Origin: an uncultured Collinsella sp.
Lineage (GTDB): Bacteria; Actinomycetota; Coriobacteriia; Coriobacteriales; Coriobacteriaceae
Direction of reading: 5' to 3'
DNA: 52,275 nucleotides
Assembly (NCBI GenBank): GCA_902493145.1
Contig: CABUOA010000015.1
Location: forward strand, 1-52,275
A program made the translations under genes and the position numbers. Each line of letters opens with the position of its first letter. The first letter of the stretch is position 1. A model generated the notes under the pieces. That model searched no databases. It saw only the letters and a program-made list of their open reading frames with translations, and was not told where the DNA came from. Shown piece by piece: positions 39,439 to 47,386 of this stretch.

Positions 39439-40479
39439 ATGGTTAAGGAAAAGATTGAGCTGGCTAAGTTCGATATTGAGTCGTATCTCGACGAAGGACA
39501 CAAGGTGATTGGAACGTATGGGGATATGAAGGCCCTTGCAGACGAGGTCTATGAGCAGGGGTTCTCAAATATCGTGCTCATCGGTATCGGCGGCACGATT
39601 GATGAATTCGAGACCGTGCGTTACCTCATCGAGCGCCATTCGAAGATTGACGTCGCCGTTCTCAATGCAGCCGAATACATGGTCCTCGGTTCGACAAAGA
39701 TTGGACCCGATACGCTGGTCGTGACGCTTAGCTCTTCTGGCAATACCAAAGAAATCATGCAGGTGGCCGAGGATTTGGCAGTCAAGGGTATGAAGCTGCT
39801 TGCCTTTACCAAGAAGGACACGCCGCTTGAGAGGGCTGCTGGCGTTTCCGCCATCATGCCCATCACCAAGGGCTTTGATGAACTCCACTATGTGCAGATG
39901 TTTGCCTTTTTCTTCCGCCTGCTTAATCGCCGCGGCGAGTTTGACGCCTATGATGACTACCTCGAGCAGACTCAGCGTATTTTCGAGCAGCTGGTGGACA
40001 TTCGCATTCAGTTTGAACCTCGCGCCCAGGAGATTGCAGAGAAATATGCTCTGGCACCGTACTCGATGTTTATCGGCTCTGGTGCCCTGTGGGGCGAGAC
40101 GGTGATGTACGCCATGTGCATGCTCGAGGAAATGCAGTGGAAGCGTACGCGCCCCATCAGCTCTCCGGAGTTCTTCCACGGAACACTCGAGCTGGTGGAG
40201 CCCGGCGTGCCGGTGTTCCTTTTTAAGGGAGAAGACGAGTGCCGCGATCTTGACGACCGCGTCGACCGTTTTCTCAAGAGCGGCGTGACCAAGGACGAGG
40301 ACATCGTCGTCATCGATACGGCGGAGTTTGCAGTCGATGGGCTTGATTCTCAGTTCCGTACGATTGTCTCCCCGTTGATTCTGACCGCCTTGGCATCCGA
40401 GCGCATGGCGTCTCATTACGAGACGGTCACCAAGCACAATCTTAAGTACCGCCGTTATTATCGTCAGTTTGACTATTAA
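39439..40479 (+). CDS. SIS-domain sugar-phosphate deglycase (FrlB-like), module A
   Basis: A 346-residue cytoplasmic protein with two SIS domains, resembling FrlB and Gfr deglycases that split fructoselysine or glucoselysine 6-phosphate into hexose phosphate and amino acid. SIS features: LIGIGGTIDEF, VVTLSSSGNTKEIMQVAE, and the active-site region SPEFFHGTLELVEPGVPVFLF, very close to the FrlB segment (EFRHGPLEIVEPGVP). The C-terminus KYRRYYRQFDY recurs in the paralogue at 48563. GAAAGGGG precedes the ATG. Substrate identity is inferred from family and PTS context; other phosphorylated amino sugars are possible. Confidence 0.82.
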   Translation: MVKEKIELAKFDIESYLDEGHKVIGTYGDMKALADEVYEQGFSNIVLIGIGGTIDEFETVRYLIERHSKIDVAVLNAAEYMVLGSTKIGPDTLVVTLSSSGNTKEIMQVAEDLAVKGMKLLAFTKKDTPLERAAGVSAIMPITKGFDELHYVQMFAFFFRLLNRRGEFDAYDDYLEQTQRIFEQLVDIRIQFEPRAQEIAEKYALAPYSMFIGSGALWGETVMYAMCMLEEMQWKRTRPISSPEFFHGTLELVEPGVPVFLFKGEDECRDLDDRVDRFLKSGVTKDEDIVVIDTAEFAVDGLDSQFRTIVSPLILTALASERMASHYETVTKHNLKYRRYYRQFDY

Positions 40480-40510
40480 TCGAGCCTCGAATCTTGATGG
40501 GAGGCTTACT

Positions 40511-40981
40511 GTGGTCAAGCTATTTCGAATCGACCACCGGCTGTTGCACGGACAGGTCATTTTCTCTTGGGTAAATGCGCTGGGCGTCGACTGCATTCTG
40601 GTGGCAAACGACAATGTTGCCCAAAGCGAGGAGAGAAAGACGGTTCTTCGCATGGCAAAGCCAGCAGGAGTCAAGCTCGTGATGAAGTCCGTCGATAAGT
40701 CCATAGAGGCTATTAACTCGGGTATAACGAACAAGTATAAGCTGATGGTGATTGTGGGCAGCGTTGCGGATGCCTATAAATTGGCAAAAGAATGTCCGTC
40801 AATAACGAAGGTTAATTATGGCAACACGCTGCAATCGCCTACGACTAGGCAGCTCAGCGAACAGATATTTCTTGAAGCGGATGAGCTCGAGAAAACTGCA
40901 GAGCTTATTGCGGACGGCATCGTGTGCGAGATTCAACCTCTATCGGTCGATAGATCGATAAATATCGCTGACATCCTGTAA
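40511..40981 (+). CDS. PTS mannose-family EIIB, module A
   Basis: A 156-residue cytoplasmic phosphocarrier receiving phosphate from EIIA and passing it to the sugar. The phosphohistidine lies in the N-terminal FRIDHRLLHGQV. GTG 40511 is preferred because GGGAGG (40499-40504) sits 6 bases before it; upstream readings would overlap the deglycase gene. It lies in the operon between the deglycase and EIIC, with no EIIA gene in this module. Confidence 0.92.
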   Translation: MVKLFRIDHRLLHGQVIFSWVNALGVDCILVANDNVAQSEERKTVLRMAKPAGVKLVMKSVDKSIEAINSGITNKYKLMVIVGSVADAYKLAKECPSITKVNYGNTLQSPTTRQLSEQIFLEADELEKTAELIADGIVCEIQPLSVDRSINIADIL

Positions 40982-40999
40982 CTCCCGATTGGAGGAGTC

Positions 41000-41773
41000 A
41001 TGTTACTGAAAGCTTTTCTGATTGGTCTCGTGGGTGCATGGGGCTATATCGAGAATCAATTCGGCACCCTGTATTCGGGGCGTCCGATTGTTTTGGGGCC
41101 GCTCGTCGGTTTGATCCTTGGGGATCTTCAAGCAGGTCTGCTCATCGGTGCGACGCTCGAACTTATGTTCATGGGTGCCATTTCTATCGGAGCGTATATT
41201 CCGCCTGATGTAAACGTTGGCGGCGTGCTCGCGACCGCTTTTGCCATCACACTCGGTAAGAGTGTCGAGGCGGCGGTGACACTTGCGATGCCGATTGCCG
41301 TCGTTTCGCTCGGCCTCCGCAACTTTGTATTCGCGGTTACGCCCGTCTTCTTGAAGATCGGCGATGAGGGCGCTCGTGAGGGAAACGTCAAAAAGATCTA
41401 CCTGTGCCATTGGCTTATGGGTTTGTTCCTCATTCTTGAGCCGTTCGTACTGTGCTTCCTTGGCTATTATCTGGGTGCCGAAGCTGTGACAAATCTTTTG
41501 AACAGCATTCCTCGGTTTATTCTTGACGGCATGGGCCTCGCCGCAGGCATTCTTCCCGCAATAGGCTTTGCGATGCTGCTGCGCATGATTCTGTCCAAAG
41601 AACTGATTCCGTTCTATATTTTGGGTTTCTTGCTTGCCGCTTATCTTCAGGTGCCGGTACTTGGTATCGCTCTTATCGCCATCATTATCGTAGTCGAGAA
41701 GTTTGACCTGTTGCATTCCAATTCGCAGGGCGCAGTTGTTCTTGAGGGGGCTGATGACAGTGAAGAGTTCTAA
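41000..41773 (+). CDS. PTS mannose-family EIIC, module A
   Basis: A 257-residue membrane component. Typical stretches are GDLQAGLLIGATLELMFMGAISIGAYIPPD and, towards the end, YLQVPVLGIALIAIIIV. TTGGAGGAG precedes the ATG. The cytoplasmic C-terminus is short and acidic and ends in Phe (ADDSEEF); the EIID start lies inside its last codons. Forms the sugar channel together with EIID. Confidence 0.92.
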   Translation: MLLKAFLIGLVGAWGYIENQFGTLYSGRPIVLGPLVGLILGDLQAGLLIGATLELMFMGAISIGAYIPPDVNVGGVLATAFAITLGKSVEAAVTLAMPIAVVSLGLRNFVFAVTPVFLKIGDEGAREGNVKKIYLCHWLMGLFLILEPFVLCFLGYYLGAEAVTNLLNSIPRFILDGMGLAAGILPAIGFAMLLRMILSKELIPFYILGFLLAAYLQVPVLGIALIAIIIVVEKFDLLHSNSQGAVVLEGADDSEEF

Positions 41774-42608
41774 CGAGACTCCCATCAAAGAGGGTTCATG
41801 CATCACTCGTGGTGATTTGATTCGATCGTCCGTTAATATCGGCTCGCTTGGAGTTGAGTTTTCTTGGAATTATCCCCGTCAGATGCATATCGGCTTCTGC
41901 CTGATGATCGAGAAGATGCTCTCGAAGATTTACGAAGGGAATCCCGAGGGCTATAAGGCCGCGCTTGCGAGGCATCTGGAGTTTTTTAACATTACCGACT
42001 GCCTGAATCCGTTTGTCGGTGGCGTGGTAGTTTCGATGGAGGAGCGAGTTGCCCGCGGTGAAATTGACGGCCAAGCGGTGACGGATGTCAAAACTGCGCT
42101 CATGGGGCCGCTTTCCGGTATCGGTGATTCGATTTTCTTGGGCACGCTGCGAGTGCTCGCGGTTGCGGTTGGAACTTCGCTAAGCCTTTCGGGCAATATC
42201 TTGGGTCCGTTCGTCTATCTGCTCATCTATAACGTCCCGGCGTTTATTGTTCGTGTTATGGGTGCACTGAAGGGCTATGAACTGGGATTTTCGCTCCTTG
42301 AAGCTGCGCAGAAGAGCGGCTTGATGCAGAAGGTCATGCGCGCTGCGGGCATCGTTGGTGTAATGACCATCGGTTGTATGGTCGCGACTATGTTTTATGC
42401 TCAGATTCCGATTGTCCTCGGAAGCGGCGACGGCGCCCAGACGGTCCAGCAGATTCTCGATAGCATCATGCCCGGCGTGTTGGGCCTGGGCTTTACGAGT
42501 CTGTTTATTGGGCTTCTCAAGCATAAGGTCAGCCCCAACTGGATTATCGTTGGAACCATGTTGTTCTCTATCTTCTGTTCTTACTTTGGTCTCATGGCCT
42601 CCGCCTAG
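41754..42608 (+). CDS. PTS mannose-family EIID, module A
   Basis: A 284-residue membrane partner of EIIC. The family features are ITRGDLIRSSVNIGSLGVEFSWNY near the start, ALMGPLSGIGDSIFLGTLRV in the middle, and a hydrophobic C-terminus. ATG 41754 is supported by GAGGGGG just before it; it overlaps EIIC by 20 bases. Last gene of the module, followed by two hairpins. Confidence 0.92.
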   Translation: MTVKSSNETPIKEGSCITRGDLIRSSVNIGSLGVEFSWNYPRQMHIGFCLMIEKMLSKIYEGNPEGYKAALARHLEFFNITDCLNPFVGGVVVSMEERVARGEIDGQAVTDVKTALMGPLSGIGDSIFLGTLRVLAVAVGTSLSLSGNILGPFVYLLIYNVPAFIVRVMGALKGYELGFSLLEAAQKSGLMQKVMRAAGIVGVMTIGCMVATMFYAQIPIVLGSGDGAQTVQQILDSIMPGVLGLGFTSLFIGLLKHKVSPNWIIVGTMLFSIFCSYFGLMASA

Positions 42609-42632
42609 CTCCTAAATATCCTTTTCGTAAAG

Positions 42633-42665
42633 AGCGGGGTCCTTGCATGCGTGCGAGGGCCCCGC
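42633..42665 (+). terminator. hairpin after module A EIID
   Basis: AGCGGGG/CCCCGCT closes a longer imperfect stem (CC/GG, GCA/TGC). It has no strong T-run, so it may act with the next hairpin. Confidence 0.6.
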
Positions 42666-42694
42666 TCGGCATTAAAGGTGGTTTGGGCAATCAA

Positions 42695-42720
42695 AAGGCC
42701 CCTTTCGGGGCCTTCTTTTT
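42695..42720. terminator. terminator between module A and murB
   Basis: AAGGCCCC-TTTC-GGGGCCTT followed by CTTTTT, with A residues on the other side. It can serve both the PTS operon (+) and murB (-), whose stop overlaps it. Confidence 0.87.
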
Positions 42721-43681
42721 ATAAAAATTCGCCTACTCGGTGGACTTCGGGTTCTAGGTCTACGTCGAATTGGTCTTTGACGGTTGCTTGGATGTGGCGG
42801 ATGAGTTCGTCGACGTCGGCTGCGGTGGCGTGGTCGGCGTTGACGATGAAGCCGCAGTGTTTTTCGCTCACCTGGGCGCCGCCGACGGCGTGGCCGCGCA
42901 GACCGGCGTCCATGATGAGCTTGCCGGCAAAGTGGCCCTCGGGGCGCTTGAAGGTGGAGCCGGCGCTCGGCATGTCGAGCGGCTGCTTGTCCTCGCGGCG
43001 TTGGCGGTAGTCGTCCATGTCGGCCTTGATCATCGCGGCGTTGCCCGGGGCGAGATTGAAAGTGGCCGAAAGCACGATAAAGCCGTCGTCGGCGATGCGG
43101 CTCTTGCGATAACCCAGGTTGAGCTCGTCGACATCGAACTCGATGATATTGCCGCTGCCGCGGGTGCCGTCGTCGAGCATGCGAGCGGGCTTGTAGACGC
43201 GTACAGATTCCAGCACATCGGCCATGCAGGTACCGTAGGCGCCGGCGTTCATGTAGCAGGCGCCGCCGACCGATCCGGGGATACCCGAGATGGGCTCCAT
43301 GCCGGTGAGGCAGGCTTCGGCGGCAGTCGCGGCGACATCGGAAAGCAAGGCGCCGGCTGCCGCTGTGACGTGCGTGCCGTCGACCGTAATGTCGGAGAGG
43401 CCCTTGCCCAGCGCTACGACGACGCCGCGGATGCCCTTGTCACCGACGAGCAGGTCGGAGCCGTTGCCCACGATGGTGAGTGGCAGATCGCAGCGATAAC
43501 AGGTATCGAGCGTGGCGACGAGACCCTGCTCGGTGTCGGGCGTGACAAAGACATCGGCCGGGCCGCCGATCTTAAACGTGGTGTGCTCGCGCATGGGCTC
43601 GCTCATGAGTACGTTGTCCTCGCCGGCAACGCCGGCGAGCGCGCAGAGCAGGTCCTCGTTAAAAAAATCATTCTCGTGCAT
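42719..43681 (-). CDS. murB: UDP-N-acetylenolpyruvoylglucosamine reductase
   Basis: FAD/NADPH enzyme completing UDP-MurNAc synthesis. FAD-binding signatures are TTFKIGGPADVFVTP, VGNGSDLLVGDKGIRG and GIPGSVGGACYMNAGAYG. The proton-donor serine is in MPSAGSTFKRPEGHFAGKLI and the C-terminal Glu in the DVDLEPEVHRVGEF region. That pattern is type II MurB. The start at 43681 (MHENDFFNED) gives 320 residues of normal size; upstream in-frame codons would run into a palindromic repeat and are unlikely. It is an essential gene sitting alone between the duplicated sugar modules. Confidence 0.95.
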   Translation of the reverse strand: MHENDFFNEDLLCALAGVAGEDNVLMSEPMREHTTFKIGGPADVFVTPDTEQGLVATLDTCYRCDLPLTIVGNGSDLLVGDKGIRGVVVALGKGLSDITVDGTHVTAAAGALLSDVAATAAEACLTGMEPISGIPGSVGGACYMNAGAYGTCMADVLESVRVYKPARMLDDGTRGSGNIIEFDVDELNLGYRKSRIADDGFIVLSATFNLAPGNAAMIKADMDDYRQRREDKQPLDMPSAGSTFKRPEGHFAGKLIMDAGLRGHAVGGAQVSEKHCGFIVNADHATAADVDELIRHIQATVKDQFDVDLEPEVHRVGEFL

Positions 43682-43746
43682 ACGAATATCCGCCTTATGG
43701 TGGTCGTTTTCATCAATCGAATGCAATATACCCCACCCGGATGGAT

Positions 43747-43813
43747 TTGGTGCAAAGTAACCTGACCCCAATGCATCACATAGTGCAAGGGGGGTCAGGT
43801 TGCTTTGCACCAA
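43747..43813. repeat. long palindrome between murB and lacI genes
   Basis: Arms of 23 bases (43747-43769 and 43791-43813), beginning TTGGTGCAAAGTAACCTGAC, differ from perfect complementarity at one position and enclose 21 bases. It lies between the divergent murB and LacI-type genes. Possibly a mobile palindromic element or a control site. Confidence 0.8.
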
Positions 43814-43922
43814 TCGCGGCGATAAAACAGCCGTCCACCGGATTGGTAAAGTATTTATCACCGAGGTAGATGGGCAGTCGCTATACTTTCAAGAGATTGC
43901 GCGTAAACCCGGAAGGAGCGAG

Positions 43923-44951
43923 ATGGCCAATAAAGTCACCCTCAAGCAGATCGCCCAGGAGGTGGGGCTTTCCCCTTCGTCGGTCTCGCTTGTTCTCAAT
44001 AATCGGCCCTGTCGCATCTCGGAAGAAAACCGCAAGCTCATCAAGGAGGTCGCGGCGCGCAACCACTATGTTCCTAACCAGATCGCGCGCAGCCTGGTCA
44101 TGCGCGAGTCGCGCACACTGGGCCTTATCGTTCCCAATATCGAGAGCCGCTTTTTTGCCTCTCTCGCCGGCAGCTTGGAAAAGCGCTGCCGCGAAGATGG
44201 CTATGCGCTCTTTATTACCAGCTCGGGTGGAAGCGCCGATGACGATTTGGAACTGCTGCGCCAGCTGGTGACGCGCGGCGTCGACGGCGTTTTTCTGGTG
44301 GTGGGTGACGAGTTCTCCGACGATCGCGCCCTGCGCGAGGAGGTGAGCCATCTGCCCATTCCTGCCGTGATGGTTGACCGCGCCATTGAGGGCCTTGAGT
44401 GCGACAAGGTGATGTTCGACCACGAGATGGGCGGCTACATGGCCACGCGGTATCTGATTGAGCAGGGTCATCGCCGCATCGCCTGTCTGGTTAACGCGCG
44501 TCGCTCCAACACGGGCCGCAAGCGACTCGCCGGTTATGAGCGCGCGCTGCGCGAGGTGGGGCTGCCCATCGACGCGCGCCTGGAGTTTGAGAGCGAGTAC
44601 TACATTCCGAGCGCATACGAGGCCTCGGAGGCGGTGCTTGCAACCGATGCCACCGCCGTGTTCGCAAGCTCGGACAACATTGCCCTCGGTCTGCTCAAGC
44701 GCTTGCACGAGATGGGGAAGAGCATCCCGAGCGATATCTCGGTCGTAAGCTATGACAACTCGGCGGCCGACGTTCTCTTTGAGCCGGCGCTGACCGCGAT
44801 TGATCAGGATCCCGGTGTCCTTGCGGAGCATGCTTTTGGCTGCATGTCCAAGCGTCTTGCCGGTAGGGGCGGTAGGCGTGCCGAAGAGGTCGTTCTGGAG
44901 CCGGCGCTTATCGTGAAGGGCAGTGTGCTTGACCTTACCGAATATAGCTAA
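43923..44951 (+). CDS. LacI-family transcriptional regulator
   Basis: A 342-residue repressor. The N-terminal helix-turn-helix is VTLKQIAQEVGLSPSSVSLVLNN, and the hinge helix region is NQIARSLVMRES. The rest is a periplasmic-binding-like effector domain (LGLIVPNIESRFFASLAGSLE, VFASSDNIALGLLKRLHEMG, SVVSYDN). ATG 43923 is set by GGAAGGAG upstream. No transporter or enzyme gene adjoins it, so the target is unknown; the ribose/purine subgroup is most similar by eye. Confidence 0.9.
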   Translation: MANKVTLKQIAQEVGLSPSSVSLVLNNRPCRISEENRKLIKEVAARNHYVPNQIARSLVMRESRTLGLIVPNIESRFFASLAGSLEKRCREDGYALFITSSGGSADDDLELLRQLVTRGVDGVFLVVGDEFSDDRALREEVSHLPIPAVMVDRAIEGLECDKVMFDHEMGGYMATRYLIEQGHRRIACLVNARRSNTGRKRLAGYERALREVGLPIDARLEFESEYYIPSAYEASEAVLATDATAVFASSDNIALGLLKRLHEMGKSIPSDISVVSYDNSAADVLFEPALTAIDQDPGVLAEHAFGCMSKRLAGRGGRRAEEVVLEPALIVKGSVLDLTEYS

Positions 44952-45005
44952 GCGCACTTGTTTGTTTGCATAGATTGCATGCGGAGTGTCCGCTATTTGC
45001 CGGCG

Positions 45006-45078
45006 GGGCCGGGGTGCCTGATTTGTTTTGAGAAGTTCGCGAAGTCCACTTCTCAAAACAAAGCAGACACCCCGGCCC
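45006..45078. repeat. 73-base palindrome with GC-rich ends
   Basis: GGCCGGGGTG and CACCCCGGCC at the ends and TTTGTTTTGAGAAGT/ACTTCTCAAAACAAA inside give a stem of about 30 bp with two mismatches and an 11-base loop. There is no T-run. It lies in the gene-free stretch 44952-45199, in which nothing else is recognisable. Confidence 0.8.
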
Positions 45079-45199
45079 TCGTCCATGAACTTTTCCGCTG
45101 AGCGAGCCATAGGCGCCACGCACCGATGCGATAAAGCGGCGGCTTGAAATTGGTGCTATATTCAGCTTGAGTTGTTTAATGCTAGTACGGGAGGCTGAT

Positions 45200-45688
45200 A
45201 TGGGGCTGTTCAAGAAGAAAAACCCGCAGGATGCCTTTGATCCCGATGTGTTTACCATCACGGATACGATTTTGGACCCGCCGCGGTTTACATTTTTGCC
45301 GGCTATCTATCAGGATGCCACGCGCCGCAAGTGGGCCGTGCATCAGCGCGGCGGCGAGCCGAAGATTTTTGACTATGCGGACGTGTTGCAGTGCGAAGTG
45401 GCCGAGGCGGGCGATCCGGAGGCCGAAGAAGCGGTCTCTAAACAGGAATTTGCCCAGCGTATTCTGGCAAATCCCGCTAAGGCGGCAAAAATGAACGCTG
45501 CCAAGCGTGATGTGTGTCTTGGTATGGGCGTTGTTGTGGCGGTTCAGACGGGAAAAGATGAGGTTTCCAAATTAGAGATTCCCGTTATGACCGACGAAGT
45601 CAAACGCGATTCAAGCCTATATAAGTCGTATCGGAATGTCGCCGAGAAGATCAAGGCCGAATTTGATGCCATGGGAGGGCTGGCCTAA
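45200..45688 (+). CDS. small protein of unknown function
   Basis: A 162-residue soluble protein starting MGLFKKKNPQ, with GGGAGGCTGAT just before the ATG. The first half is strand-rich (FTITDTILDPPRFTFLPAIYQD ... WAVHQRGGEPKIFDYADVLQCEV) in the manner of small domains found in PH-like or DUF proteins; the second half is helical and charged. No catalytic motif, signal peptide or membrane span is seen. It is 38 bases before a GntR gene on the same strand and could share its transcript. I do not recognise the family. Confidence 0.7.
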   Translation: MGLFKKKNPQDAFDPDVFTITDTILDPPRFTFLPAIYQDATRRKWAVHQRGGEPKIFDYADVLQCEVAEAGDPEAEEAVSKQEFAQRILANPAKAAKMNAAKRDVCLGMGVVVAVQTGKDEVSKLEIPVMTDEVKRDSSLYKSYRNVAEKIKAEFDAMGGLA

Positions 45689-45726
45689 TTTTGGCGGCAT
45701 ACGTTTCTGAACGAGGAGTCTCTGCA

Positions 45727-46494
45727 ATGGCAGGCGAATCTTATGCAATTCCCCCCAAGGATCGTGCTGTTGAGGGAATTCTTTGGTATATCCAGCACCA
45801 TCAGCTTGCCGGCGGCGATCGCCTGCCGGCCGAGCGCGTACTGTGCGAAGAGCTCGGCGTTTCGCGTACGGCGTTGCGCGCTGGTATCACGCGACTCATC
45901 TCGTGTGGAACGCTCGAGAGCCGTCGCGGATCGGGTACGTATGTGTGTCCTCCTAAGCCGCTGAACATCTTCCAGGAAACGTATAACTTCTCCGATGCTG
46001 TGCGGACTGCCGGCCTGCACCCCTCTTCTCGTCTGGTTTCCACCGGGGCCATCGAGGCGGATGAGGCGCTTGCCGACAAGCTTGGGGTTGCTGTAGGCGC
46101 TCCTTTGCTCCGCATGCAGCGTGTTCGACTTATTGAGGGCGAGCCGGCGTCAATCGAGACGGCTCACGTTAACCTGTCCCTGTGCCCCTCGCTTCCCGAT
46201 CACGATTTTGAGTGTGAGAGCCTTTACGATGTCTTGCTCAAAGAAGGCGGCGTGCGCGTTGAGCATGGACGTGAGCATATCTCCATCTCGCGTTTGAACG
46301 CCGAAGAGGCCGAGCTGCTCCAGCAAGAAGAGGGAACGCCGGTGTTCTATGAGAGCACGATCGAATTTGATAAGGACATGCGTTTTGTGGAGCATTGCAA
46401 ATCGGTGATTTTGCCCACAAAGTTCCGCTTTGCCGATAACGGCGAAAAGAACGGCATGAGGAGCGTGGCAGGTGAACAATGGCTGAAACAGTAG
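45727..46494 (+). CDS. GntR/UTRA regulator (module B, first of pair)
   Basis: About 255 residues from ATG 45727 (GAGGAG just upstream). Winged helix LPAERVLCEELGVSRTALRAGITRLIS with GSGTYVCPP, then a UTRA domain (LLRMQRVRLIEGEPASIETAHVNL). It parallels the module A regulator at 38455-39219 along its length. Overlaps the next regulator by 16 bases. Likely controls the downstream SIS-PTS operon, which is in the same orientation here, unlike module A. Confidence 0.87.
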   Translation: MAGESYAIPPKDRAVEGILWYIQHHQLAGGDRLPAERVLCEELGVSRTALRAGITRLISCGTLESRRGSGTYVCPPKPLNIFQETYNFSDAVRTAGLHPSSRLVSTGAIEADEALADKLGVAVGAPLLRMQRVRLIEGEPASIETAHVNLSLCPSLPDHDFECESLYDVLLKEGGVRVEHGREHISISRLNAEEAELLQQEEGTPVFYESTIEFDKDMRFVEHCKSVILPTKFRFADNGEKNGMRSVAGEQWLKQ

Positions 46495-47192
46495 ATGCCA
46501 CCCCGGTTTATATGCGCATTCGACGCCGCATCGAGGAGCGTATCGAGCGCGGTATATATCCCACGGGTTCCATGATTCCGTCCGAAAAAGACCTCGCCGA
46601 GGAATTTGGTACGACACGTTTGACCATCCGAAGCGCTGTCGATGAGCTGGTTCGGCGCGGACAGATTCGACGCGTCCGCGGAAAGGGCGCGTTTGTGGCA
46701 CAGAAGGTGCCCGTTGCCTACGAGCGAACGGGAGGCTTTCGCGAATCGGTTCGTGCTTCGGGCGGCGAGCCGTCCGTCCGTATCCTCGCGCGTTCCAAGC
46801 GTTATGCGGGCCCATATTATGCCAACCTGTTTGGCATTGCCGAGGACGATTTGCTGTATTCGATTCGGCGCTTGAACTGCGTCAACGGCGATCCCGTATC
46901 GATTGAGGTGGCGTTCATTCCGTGCCTGCTGTTTCCCACAATCGAAGATATTGACGTGTCGGTCTTCAGTTTGTACGAGACCTATGAGATGTTGGGCCGA
47001 AAGCCGGTCATGGCACAGGAAAAGCTCGATATCGAAGCGCTGGGCGCGCGAGATGCCGGCCTGCTTGGACTGGAGCAGGGCGATCTTGCCTTGACGCTGG
47101 AGTGCGTGAGCTTCGATGCAAGCGGCCAGGCGATCGAGTACGTCAAGTCGTTTAACCGCGGCGATGCGGGTGGATATACCTATACGTACTAG
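46479..47192 (+). CDS. GntR/UTRA regulator (module B, second of pair)
   Basis: A 237-residue regulator: winged helix MIPSEKDLAEEFGTTRLTIRSAVDELVRRG with RGKGAFV and a UTRA domain from about 90. It is the counterpart of 37721-38461. Its ribosome site lies inside the preceding gene, so the two regulators are translated together, as in module A, which hints that they act as a pair or answer two related ligands. Confidence 0.87.
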   Translation: MAETVDATPVYMRIRRRIEERIERGIYPTGSMIPSEKDLAEEFGTTRLTIRSAVDELVRRGQIRRVRGKGAFVAQKVPVAYERTGGFRESVRASGGEPSVRILARSKRYAGPYYANLFGIAEDDLLYSIRRLNCVNGDPVSIEVAFIPCLLFPTIEDIDVSVFSLYETYEMLGRKPVMAQEKLDIEALGARDAGLLGLEQGDLALTLECVSFDASGQAIEYVKSFNRGDAGGYTYTY

Positions 47193-47231
47193 CTGGTTTT
47201 TTGCATAACGGGCTGAAAAGCTGACGGAATT

Positions 47232-47259
47232 TTGATTCGTTGAGCAGACTGCATATACA
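47232..47259 (+). promoter_or_regulatory. candidate promoter of PTS module B
   Basis: TTGATT (47232-47237) and TATACA (47254-47259) are spaced by 16 bases. A palindrome TTGATATCAA (47348-47357) lies 30 bases before the first gene and may be an operator. The GTGGTA-N8-TACTAC box of module A is not clearly repeated here. Confidence 0.4.
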
Positions 47260-47386
47260 ACCTTACATGGCTCAAAATCGACCGTTCGCCGATGGGGATA
47301 AATAAATCGACAAAGAGGTATCAAAAAGCCGTAACCTGTAACTGTAATTGATATCAAATACTAATGATTTGTTACGAGGTGAGACT

